Shown in pieces: positions 15,864 through 23,008 of a stretch of 60,285 nucleotides of DNA. Position 1 is the first letter of the stretch, and each line of letters starts with the position of its first letter. Location: the NCBI GenBank assembly GCA_003167555.1, contig PMSN01000001.1:1-60285 (forward strand), given 5' to 3'. Source of the DNA: Spartobacteria bacterium (GTDB taxonomy: Bacteria > Verrucomicrobiota > Verrucomicrobiia > Chthoniobacterales > UBA10450). The notes under the pieces are model-generated. The model had not been told where the DNA came from. It did no database searches and worked only from the letters and a program-made list of their open reading frames with translations. The position numbers were made by a program, and so were the translations under genes.

Positions 15864-16863
15864 CATCCCCGATTTTGACTCGCCGATCGTCGAGCACGCC
15901 CGCAAAGATTTCCCACTCCTCGACGCGGAGATGAGCGTGGCCGCGGCGCTCGAACGCATCCGCAAGGAAGGCGTGGGCGAACGCGTCATTTATTTCTTCG
16001 CGACGGATAAGGAGAAGCGCTTGGTCGGTGTCCTGCCGACACGGCGGTTGCTGACCGCGCCGCTCGAGACGCGACTCGAGGAAATCATGGTGCGCCGCGT
16101 CGTGGCGATTCCGGCCAGCGCCACCGTGCTGGAGGCATGCGAATTTTTTGTGCTCTACAAATTCTTCGCATTTCCTGTCATGGATCGCGCCCGGCGGGTG
16201 GTCGGCGTGGTGGATGTGAGCCTGTTTGCGGAAGAGATTCTCGAAGCCGGAGATCGTGAAGAAAAACGGCCGGTGGTCGCCAATCTTGGGGATGACGTCT
16301 TCGAGGCGCTCGGTTTCCGGCTCGCCCAGATTCGCGGCGCGTCGCCGTGGCGCGTTTTTCGTTATCGTTTTCCGTGGTTGCTCGCGACCGTCGCTGCGGG
16401 GACCGCTTGCGCCGTGCTCGCGGGCGCCTTCGAAGCGACGCTCGCCGGCAGCCTCGTCGTTGCTTTTTTTCTCACGATGGTGCTGGGCCTGAACGAAAGC
16501 GTCAGCATGCAATCGATGACGCTGACCATCCAGGCCTTGCGCGTGAACACGCTGACGCGCCGCTGGTTCCTCGAAAATTTGCGCAGGGAAATGGTAACCT
16601 CGCTCCTACTCGGCATGGCGTGTGGTCTTCTCGTCAGCGCGATCGTCTGGATCTGGCGCCGCGATGCCAACGGCGCGATGGTCGTGGGCGTCAGCATCGC
16701 CGTCTCGCTCGTGACCGCGTGTCTGTTCGGCTTCAGCGTGCCGTCGCTCCTGCACTGGCTGAAACTTGATCCGAAGATCGCGGCTGGCCCGGTGACGCTG
16801 GCGGTGACGGATTTCTTCGCGCTCGCATTTTATTTCTCGCTCGCCTGGGTAGTGCTCGGATGA
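15847..16863 (+). CDS. MgtE-like divalent cation transporter lacking the N-terminal domain
   Basis: 338 residues: a pair of CBS domains at about residues 30-150 (IMVRRVVAIPASATVLEA and FAFPVMDRARRVVGVVDV) followed by five membrane segments of the MgtE type. LGLNESVSMQSMTLTIQAL is the analogue of the pore-lining signature of MgtE (usually GN.G.QS). The cytosolic N domain that normally precedes the CBS pair is absent, as in some short MgtE homologues. It should move Mg2+ or a related ion. The gene overlaps the epimerase by 17 bases and the GT2 by four. Confidence 0.83.
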   Translation: MTAAVSIPDFDSPIVEHARKDFPLLDAEMSVAAALERIRKEGVGERVIYFFATDKEKRLVGVLPTRRLLTAPLETRLEEIMVRRVVAIPASATVLEACEFFVLYKFFAFPVMDRARRVVGVVDVSLFAEEILEAGDREEKRPVVANLGDDVFEALGFRLAQIRGASPWRVFRYRFPWLLATVAAGTACAVLAGAFEATLAGSLVVAFFLTMVLGLNESVSMQSMTLTIQALRVNTLTRRWFLENLRREMVTSLLLGMACGLLVSAIVWIWRRDANGAMVVGVSIAVSLVTACLFGFSVPSLLHWLKLDPKIAAGPVTLAVTDFFALAFYFSLAWVVLG

Positions 16864-17576
16864 ATGCGAGAACGCCGCGCGGAATTTCCGTGATCATTCC
16901 GGCGTTGAACGAAGAAGAGCCGATCGGCGCTGTCGTCCGGGGATGCCTAACGAGTGGTTTGCCGGATGAAGTGATTGTGGTCGACAACGGCAGCACCGAC
17001 CGCACCGCGGAGCGCGCGCGGGACGCCGGCGCGCGCGTGGTTGCGGCGCCGACGCCTGGTTACGGCCGCGCCTGTGCCGCGGGCATTCGCGCACTCTTAC
17101 CCCAAACGACGATTGCAGTTTTTCTCGATGGCGATGGCAGCGATTGCCCGGAGCAGATGGAGCAACTCGTCGCGCCCATCGAGGAAGGAAAGCAAGATTT
17201 TGTCATCGGCTCGCGCACGCGCGGGAAGCGCGAACCGGGCAGCATGAATTTCCAGCAGGTTCTTGCCGGCCGGATCGCGGGCGTCCTTCTCCGGCTGCTT
17301 TATGGCGTGAAATATTCCGACATGTGTCCATTCCGCGCGATCCGGCGCGACGCGCTCGACCAACTTGGGATGAAGGAAGAAACCTACGGCTGGAATCTCG
17401 AGATGCAGATGCGCGCGGCGCGGGCGGGTCTGCGGATTTTGGAAATGCCGGTGAACCATCGTTGCCGGACCGGGGGCGAATCAAAAGTATCGGGTACACT
17501 CCGTGGGACATTCGTGGCCGGCATCCGGATTATCGCGACGCTGGTCCGAGTCGCGGCCGAGCGCCGGCGTCCATAG
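16860..17576 (+). CDS. Glycosyltransferase family 2 (dolichol-phosphate-mannose-synthase-like)
   Basis: 238 residues, a single GT-A domain. ISVIIPALNEEEPIGAVV is the GT2 start, DNGSTDRTAE follows, and FLDGDGSDCPEQ carries the DxD-type metal motif. The segment SDMCPFRAIRRDAL and a GWNLEMQM stretch match polyprenyl-phosphate sugar transferases. It probably charges a polyprenyl-phosphate carrier with a sugar. It ends the + strand run begun at 13121, and the DUF2064 protein and epimerase upstream may supply or modify its donor. Confidence 0.88.
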   Translation: MNARTPRGISVIIPALNEEEPIGAVVRGCLTSGLPDEVIVVDNGSTDRTAERARDAGARVVAAPTPGYGRACAAGIRALLPQTTIAVFLDGDGSDCPEQMEQLVAPIEEGKQDFVIGSRTRGKREPGSMNFQQVLAGRIAGVLLRLLYGVKYSDMCPFRAIRRDALDQLGMKEETYGWNLEMQMRAARAGLRILEMPVNHRCRTGGESKVSGTLRGTFVAGIRIIATLVRVAAERRRP

Positions 17577-17618
17577 AATTGTATTCCGTGCGGCATCGGA
17601 CCTTGTAATCTCGGCAAC

Positions 17619-19169
17619 ATGAGCCGAGGTCGAGCTATCGGCGCAGGATTTCTCTCCGGCGCAATCGCGGGTCTGGTCATGACCGTGGTGATGCTTTTGC
17701 TCGCCTGGCTTTTTGGCGTGGCCACGCCGCTTGCGATTTTCGGCGATCGACTTTCTGTTTTTATTCCAGCGGACGCATTCCTTTCGCTCATGGGCCGCGT
17801 CGGCGGTTACAACCACATGAAGCAACTCGGAGTCGGCTCCGTGATTTTGGGGCAAATTCTGGTGGGCGCGTTGGGCGGGATCGTCTACGGCCTCATCGCG
17901 CGACGCCGGCGCCACGTCGGATTTATTTTCAGCGGCGTAATTTTCATCCTGCTCCCGCTTGCCGCGGTGGCGATCTTTCTCTGGCCGGTGCTTGGGACGC
18001 ACTATTTCGGGTTGCCAATCGGACGCGCTACGGTCGTCACGCTTCTTGGCCTAACGACAGCATTTGTTTTCTTCGAACGCAGTCTCGTCCTCGGTTTTCG
18101 ATTTCTCACGCGGCCGACGATGCGGATAAACGAGCAGGAGTTCAGTCCGCCCATGGGTCGGCGCGCGCTTCTTTTCGGCGGGTTGGGAATCTTGTTCGCC
18201 GGTGGAGGCGGCGCAGGAATTCTCCGGGCGCTCTACCGCCTCGCCACCTTCAGTTACGACGGCCTGCAATACAAAGGCAGAATCGTTCAAGGCATCACGC
18301 CTAACGACCAGTTCTATTGCGTCACGAAGAACGTGGTCGATCCGCGCGTGGACGCGTCGCTCTGGCGGCTCGAGGTGAGCGGCCTGGTCAAGACGCGCCA
18401 GACGTATCACCTCGACCGGCTGAAATCGTTGCCCGCGATCACGCAGGAGACAACGCTGATGTGCATCAGCAACGGGCTCGACGCCGGATTGATGAGCAAC
18501 GCTCTCTGGAAAGGCGTGCCGATGGGAATGCTCCTTAACGCCGCGACTCCGCTTCCCGGCGCGGCGAAGGTGCGGCTTCACGGCGTCGATAATTACACCG
18601 ACACCTTTCCGCTCGAGAAGGCGATGGATCCGACGACGCTGGTGGTTTACGAAATGAATGGAGAACCGTTGGCGCATCGGCACGGATTTCCGGCCCGGGT
18701 GATCGTGCCCGGTTACTTCGGCGAGAAGCATGTGAAATGGATTACGCGCATCGAAGTGGCAGACGCGGATGCAAAAGGCTTTTACGAAACACAGGGATGG
18801 GGCCCGGACTTCATCGTCCCGACGCGCTCGCGTTTCGACCAGCCGGATCACGAGTCGACTTTCCAGCTCGAGCTCGCGAGCAAAGGAATCCTGGTGAGCG
18901 GCGTTGCGTTTGGTGGCGATCGCGGGATCACGCGCGTCGAAGTGAGCTTCGACGACGGCGCGAGCTGGGAGGAAGCGAAGCTCGATTATCCCGGCACGAA
19001 ATTGACCTGGGCGCTCTGGAGTTACAACTGGAGGCCGGAAGGCGCCGACGATTACACGCTCGTCGTGCGTGCGACCGACGGCGAAGGCGAAGTGCAGGAA
19101 TGGGACGAAGAGCGTCCCTTCAAATCAGGCACGACGGGCTTTCACAAGATCACCGTGCACGTGGCCTAA
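17619..19169 (+). CDS. Membrane-anchored molybdopterin-dependent oxidoreductase (sulfite-oxidase fold)
   Basis: 516 residues. The first about 170 residues form four or five membrane segments, then comes another hydrophobic segment (LLFGGLGILFAGGGG) and a complete sulfite-oxidase-type molybdopterin domain with the cofactor Cys in TTLMCISNG (about residue 282), PNDQFYCVTKN, and the C-terminal dimerisation fold with VSFDDGASWEEAKL. The soluble part would face the periplasm. Substrate could be sulfite, a methionine sulfoxide or another oxyanion. The stop TAA lies within a GCCTAACG octamer. It converges with fpg eight bases further on. Confidence 0.85.
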   Translation: MSRGRAIGAGFLSGAIAGLVMTVVMLLLAWLFGVATPLAIFGDRLSVFIPADAFLSLMGRVGGYNHMKQLGVGSVILGQILVGALGGIVYGLIARRRRHVGFIFSGVIFILLPLAAVAIFLWPVLGTHYFGLPIGRATVVTLLGLTTAFVFFERSLVLGFRFLTRPTMRINEQEFSPPMGRRALLFGGLGILFAGGGGAGILRALYRLATFSYDGLQYKGRIVQGITPNDQFYCVTKNVVDPRVDASLWRLEVSGLVKTRQTYHLDRLKSLPAITQETTLMCISNGLDAGLMSNALWKGVPMGMLLNAATPLPGAAKVRLHGVDNYTDTFPLEKAMDPTTLVVYEMNGEPLAHRHGFPARVIVPGYFGEKHVKWITRIEVADADAKGFYETQGWGPDFIVPTRSRFDQPDHESTFQLELASKGILVSGVAFGGDRGITRVEVSFDDGASWEEAKLDYPGTKLTWALWSYNWRPEGADDYTLVVRATDGEGEVQEWDEERPFKSGTTGFHKITVHVA

Positions 19170-19177
19170 CGGAGCGA

Positions 19178-19972
19178 TTATTTTTGGCACCGCGCGCACC
19201 ATGCGGTGGTTCGGCCGCCAATTATTTCTTTGCGTAACGGCGAGCCGTGTCGCGGACAGATGCCAGCGCGTTTCCACTTTTGGTGGATCAGCCAATTACG
19301 CGGCGGATCGTCGAAGTTCGGGCTGATGATGCGGAGTGATTCGCGGGCTACGAAGCGGGTTTCGCGAAACAAGCCAGCGCGCTGCGCCGAAAATAACCGG
19401 CCCGCTGGAATCGATGGCGCAATCTTCGCGCGCCAAAGAATTTCATCCGCCATCCAGTTGCCGATTCCAGAAAAGCCGGCTTGGAGCAGGACAACCGCTT
19501 TGATCGGCGCGCGCGCATGCCGATCCAGAAACGAGTCCAGAAACTTACGGTCGAATTGTTCCGATCCGATCTCGGGCCCGCCCGTTCGCCACCAGGCTGG
19601 TTCGGTTTTCCCATGATGAAATCGGACGCGGCCAAAGAGGCGCGCGTCGCTGAAGACTAGAGCCCGACGCGCTTGTTGCAGAACGACGTGATCGTGTTTC
19701 TCGGCCCGGAATCCCGCGGCCTCGGTGCGCATCCTCCCGCTCATACCGAGATGAATGCCGATCCAATTACCGCCGGAAAACTCGAGGAACATCTGTTTGC
19801 CGCGCGCGTGCGAACGCAGGAAGCGCTGTCCGGTTAGTCGCCGCGCCATCACGCGCGGATCGCTCCCGCGAAAAATCCGCTTCCGCACATGGAGTTGTAC
19901 CGCGACGATTTGTTTTCCCAGGCCGCAGTCCCATTGTCTGCGAAAAAATTCGACCTCGGCCAATTCCGGCAT
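19178..19972 (-). CDS. DNA-formamidopyrimidine glycosylase / endonuclease VIII family
   Basis: 264 residues of the Fpg/Nei family. It removes oxidised bases and cuts the abasic site in base excision repair. The catalytic N-terminus is MPELAEVEFF (Pro2 and Glu3; E3 is replaced-compatible with the PELPEVE signature). GIGNWMADEILW is the helix-two-turn-helix segment, and a zinc finger closes the protein with CPRHG and CARCQK, where a His replaces one usual Cys. I cannot decide between Fpg and Nei. Divergent from trxB. Confidence 0.88.
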   Translation of the reverse strand: MPELAEVEFFRRQWDCGLGKQIVAVQLHVRKRIFRGSDPRVMARRLTGQRFLRSHARGKQMFLEFSGGNWIGIHLGMSGRMRTEAAGFRAEKHDHVVLQQARRALVFSDARLFGRVRFHHGKTEPAWWRTGGPEIGSEQFDRKFLDSFLDRHARAPIKAVVLLQAGFSGIGNWMADEILWRAKIAPSIPAGRLFSAQRAGLFRETRFVARESLRIISPNFDDPPRNWLIHQKWKRAGICPRHGSPLRKEIIGGRTTAWCARCQK

Positions 19973-19994
19973 CGCGCAAATTACCGCACGCGAG

Positions 19995-20013
19995 CACGGA
20001 CTGGAAGTCTGTG
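19995..20013. repeat. REP-like palindrome ('TDFQSV' repeat) between fpg and trxB
   Basis: CACGGACTGGAAGTCTGTG folds into an 8-bp stem with one G-T pair and a three-base loop. Read on the minus strand it encodes TDFQSV, a peptide I recall from many spurious translations in Verrucomicrobiota and Planctomycetota, which suggests a dispersed intergenic repeat. Only this copy was found in the window. Confidence 0.5.
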
Positions 20014-20043
20014 TTCCGTTTGCGCGGTGTGCTACGTTTGCTC

Positions 20044-20967
20044 ATGGAGAAAGTGATCATTGTCGGCAGCGGTTGCGCAGGATTGACCGCCGCGATTTAC
20101 GCCGCGCGCGCGAACCTGAGCCCACTTGTCCTTGAGGGACGCCAACCGGGCGGGCAACTCTCGACCACCACGATGGTGGAAAACTTCCCCGGCTTTCCCA
20201 ACGGCATCGATGGTCCGCAGCTCATCATCGACATGCACGCGCAGGCGGAAAAATTCGGCTCGCGCTTTTCCTATTCGGAGGTGACCGACTACGAGCCGCT
20301 CGACGGCCACGTCCGAATTAAGGCCGACGACAAATGGCTCGAGACGCAGGCGCTCATCGTGGCGAGTGGCGCCTCCGCGCGCTGGCTTGGCCTCGAGAAC
20401 GAAGAGAAACTCGTCGGCCATGGATTGACGTCGTGCGCGACTTGCGACGGCGCTTTCTATCGGAACGTGCCCGTCTGTGTGATCGGCGGCGGCGATTCCG
20501 CCGCGGAAGAGGCGCTCTTCCTGACCCGGTTCGCGTCGAAGGTTTATCTCATTCACCGGCGCGACAAACTGCGCGCTTCGAAGATCATGGCGGACCGCGT
20601 CCTCGCGTGCGAGAAAATCGAGCCGATTTGGAATACGGTCGTGACGCGATACGTGGAGGATGAAAAAGGCGAGATGAGCGCGGTGATATTGCGCAACGTC
20701 ACGACGCATGAGGAACGCGAGCTTTTCGTCGCCTGCGTTTTCGTTGCGATCGGCCACGATCCGAACACGAAAGCGTTTCAGGGAAAACTCGAGACCGATC
20801 CTGATGGATATCTCCTTGTGCGGCATCTGGCCGAAAGCAGGCATCCCGGCGTTTTCATCGCGGGCGATGTGGCCGACCGTGTTTACAAGCAGGCGGTCAC
20901 CGCCGCCGGGTCCGGTTGCGCCGCGGCGATGGAAGCGGAGCGGTATTTGAGCGCGCTGGAGAAGTAG
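20044..20967 (+). CDS. trxB: Thioredoxin reductase
   Basis: 307 residues, normal for the low-molecular-weight class. It passes electrons from NADPH via FAD to thioredoxin. The FAD motif VIIVGSGCAGLTAAIYAARA starts the protein, the redox-active pair is in TSCATCDGAF (CATC), the NADPH motif is VIGGGDSAAEEALFLTRF, and the second FAD segment GVFIAGDVADRVYKQAVTAA is at the end. The ATG at 20044 gives the standard start MEKVIIVG. It leads an operon with a GT4 and a GNAT gene. Confidence 0.95.
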   Translation: MEKVIIVGSGCAGLTAAIYAARANLSPLVLEGRQPGGQLSTTTMVENFPGFPNGIDGPQLIIDMHAQAEKFGSRFSYSEVTDYEPLDGHVRIKADDKWLETQALIVASGASARWLGLENEEKLVGHGLTSCATCDGAFYRNVPVCVIGGGDSAAEEALFLTRFASKVYLIHRRDKLRASKIMADRVLACEKIEPIWNTVVTRYVEDEKGEMSAVILRNVTTHEERELFVACVFVAIGHDPNTKAFQGKLETDPDGYLLVRHLAESRHPGVFIAGDVADRVYKQAVTAAGSGCAAAMEAERYLSALEK

Positions 20968-20975
20968 GAAATTCG

Positions 20976-22151
20976 TTGAAGGTCTGCGACCTCACTCAAT
21001 TTTATTCGCCGCTGAGCGGCGGAGTGAAGCGGTACGTTCACGAAAAGATCAACTACATCCAGACGGCGGCGCCGCGGGACGAACACATCCTGATTATTCC
21101 GGGCGCGAAGACGGAGGTCGCGGCGGGTGAGCGTTCGCGGACTTACTCGATCCGTTCTCCGCTGATCTCGCGCGCGTCGCGCTATCGCGTGCTCTTGAAT
21201 CTTCAGACGGTGGGCGAAATCCTGGAGCGCGAGCGCCCGGATATCATCGAATCGAGCGATCCGTATCAAGTGGGATGGAAAGCGATTTCATCGAGCCGAG
21301 CCTTACGAATTCCGGTGGTGGCGTTTTATCATTCGCACTTTCCCGAGGCGTATTTGCGCGGCGCGGAAAAGCTCCTCGGGAAGCGCGGCGGCAACATTAT
21401 CATGATGGCGTCGGAGAAATATGTGCGCCGGCTTTACAATCAATTCGAGGCGACGCTCGTACCGTCGGCGCCGTTGGCCGGCGTGCTGGAAGAGTGGGGC
21501 GTGCGCAATGTGCGGCAGCTTGGTCTCGGCGTGAACACGGAAAGCTTCCAGCCAAATCCGGACGATGCGGCCGCGACGCGCAGATCGCTCGGAATCGCGC
21601 CGGGGCGAAAGTTGCTGCTCTACATTGGGCGCCTGGCCCGGGAGAAGAACACGGCGACGCTCTTCAAAGCGTTCGAGCTTCTCGCGCTGCGGCAACCCGA
21701 GCGGTTCCAGTTACTCGTCATCGGCGATGGACCACAAGGCGAGCAGTTGCGCCGGCTGCAAACGCAAGCGGGGAGCGTGACGTGGATTCAGTACTGCACT
21801 GATTCGCTGGAGCTCGCCCGTTTCTACCGCGCCGCGGACATGTTCGTGCATCCGGGCACGCAGGAAACTTTCGGGCTTGTCGCGCTGGAGAGTCAGGCCT
21901 GTGGCACACCGGTCGTCGGGATTCGCGGATCGAACCTGGATCGAATTATTTTTCACGAACAGGAATCGTGGGCGGCGGAGAACACGCCGCCGGCGTTGGC
22001 GGCGGCGATCGAAGAATTTAGCGGCAAGAATCTGAAGGCACTGGGCGCGGCCGCAGCGAGTGTGGCCGCCGAGCGCCATGCCTGGCCGCGGGTCTTCGAG
22101 AGACTCTTTTGCATTTACCGCGAGGTCTGCGCAAACTACACACAACATTGA
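20976..22151 (+). CDS. Glycosyltransferase family 4
   Basis: 391 residues from a TTG at 20976, nine bases after the trxB stop. This start puts the first Rossmann strand (KVCDLTQFYSPLSGGVKRYV) at the N-terminus. The GT-B fold is complete: LLYIGRLAREKNTATLFKAF starts the donor domain, and EXETFGLVALESQACGTPVVG-type segment (QETFGLVALESQACG) is the donor-binding motif. It transfers a hexose from a nucleotide sugar to an unknown acceptor, probably a glycolipid. The gene is only loosely linked to the polysaccharide locus that starts 0.9 kb further on. Confidence 0.88.
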   Translation: MKVCDLTQFYSPLSGGVKRYVHEKINYIQTAAPRDEHILIIPGAKTEVAAGERSRTYSIRSPLISRASRYRVLLNLQTVGEILERERPDIIESSDPYQVGWKAISSSRALRIPVVAFYHSHFPEAYLRGAEKLLGKRGGNIIMMASEKYVRRLYNQFEATLVPSAPLAGVLEEWGVRNVRQLGLGVNTESFQPNPDDAAATRRSLGIAPGRKLLLYIGRLAREKNTATLFKAFELLALRQPERFQLLVIGDGPQGEQLRRLQTQAGSVTWIQYCTDSLELARFYRAADMFVHPGTQETFGLVALESQACGTPVVGIRGSNLDRIIFHEQESWAAENTPPALAAAIEEFSGKNLKALGAAAASVAAERHAWPRVFERLFCIYREVCANYTQH

Positions 22152-22155
22152 ACCG

Positions 22156-22845
22156 ATGAAGGACGAAAAGTCATTTGCCATTCGGAGTTATCGCGGCGCG
22201 GATCGCGCGGCGGTGCGGCGTTTGTGCTGCCAGACCGGGTTTCTCGGCGAACCGATCGATCCGGTTTACCAGGACCACGAGTTGTTCGCGGATTTCCTCA
22301 CCACTTATTACACCGACAAAGAACCGGAATCCTCCTTCGTGCTCGAGGTGGACGGCGAGATCCGCGGTTACCTGCTCGGCTCGCGCAAGCCGCTCCGGAA
22401 TCAGTTTTATTCCTTCCGCCAGAATATCTGGCTCTTCCTGCGCACACTTCTACGTTACCATCGCTACAACGAACGCTCCCGCCGGTTCATTCGCTGGATG
22501 ATCAGTCACGGTTGGCGCGAAGTGCCCGCCGCGCCGAGCCGAACGCCGCATTTCCACATCAACCTTCTGCCGGAAGCGCGCAAAGTCTCCACGACGCGCG
22601 CGTTGATGAGCGCGTATCTGAGTTATCTCTACCGGTGCGGCGAGAAACGTGTCTACGGCCAGATCGTCACCTTCGAAAGCCGGCGCGGCGAAAAGATGTT
22701 CGAGCGTTACGGTTTCCGCGTCATGAACCGGGCCGAGATCACGAAATACAAGGCGTTCTATCCGGAATCGGTTTATCTCAGCACGGTGATCAAGAACTTG
22801 GAAACCGCGGAGCCGCTCACGGTGTCACCGCGCACGCGTCCTTAG
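22156..22845 (+). CDS. GNAT-family N-acetyltransferase
   Basis: 229 residues. N-terminal FAIRSYRGADRAAVRRLC, the strand SSFVLEVDGEIRGYLLGS and the C-terminal KMFERYGFRVMNRAEIT fit the GNAT fold. A long middle insert (about residues 75-130) rich in Arg and aromatic residues separates the strands, and the acetyl-CoA loop itself is degenerate. The start at 22156, just after the GT4 stop, was preferred to a longer upstream reading. The target is unknown. The context with GT4 suggests acetylation of a sugar or lipid amine. Confidence 0.7.
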   Translation: MKDEKSFAIRSYRGADRAAVRRLCCQTGFLGEPIDPVYQDHELFADFLTTYYTDKEPESSFVLEVDGEIRGYLLGSRKPLRNQFYSFRQNIWLFLRTLLRYHRYNERSRRFIRWMISHGWREVPAAPSRTPHFHINLLPEARKVSTTRALMSAYLSYLYRCGEKRVYGQIVTFESRRGEKMFERYGFRVMNRAEITKYKAFYPESVYLSTVIKNLETAEPLTVSPRTRP

Positions 22846-22852
22846 CGGTTGC

Positions 22853-22881
22853 TTGTGGCGGACACATCACTGCGCTACAAT
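22853..22881 (+). promoter_or_regulatory. Sigma-70-type promoter of the tRNA-Thr gene
   Basis: TTGTGG (22853-22858) and TACAAT (22876-22881) are separated by exactly 17 bases, and the mature tRNA begins 13 bases after the -10 box. Both boxes differ only slightly from TTGACA/TATAAT. Confidence 0.65.
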
Positions 22882-22893
22882 GGGCGCGTTATT

Positions 22894-22966
22894 GCCGGCA
22901 TAGCTCAGTTGGTAGAGCAGCTGATTTGTAATCAGCAGGTCGTCGGTTCGAATCCGTCTGCCGGCT
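22894..22966 (+). tRNA. tRNA-Thr (anticodon TGT)
   Basis: A complete cloverleaf of 73 nt: acceptor arms GCCGGCA and TGCCGGC, D-arm segment AGCTCAGTTGGTAGAGC, anticodon stem GCTGA/TCAGC around the loop TTTGTAA with anticodon TGT at 22927-22929 (reads ACA), and T-arm GTTCGAATCC. The discriminator base is T and CCA is not encoded. It marks the left border of the polysaccharide locus. Confidence 0.97.
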
Positions 22967-23008
22967 CGCTCTCTTCATCCAACTAAGGCGGTCACTTACT
23001 CTCTAACC

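Noticed and set aside
14697-19171. In-gene GCCTAACG sites as attC sites
   Set aside because: No complementary arm or GTTRRRY box follows, and the genes run through them without interruption.
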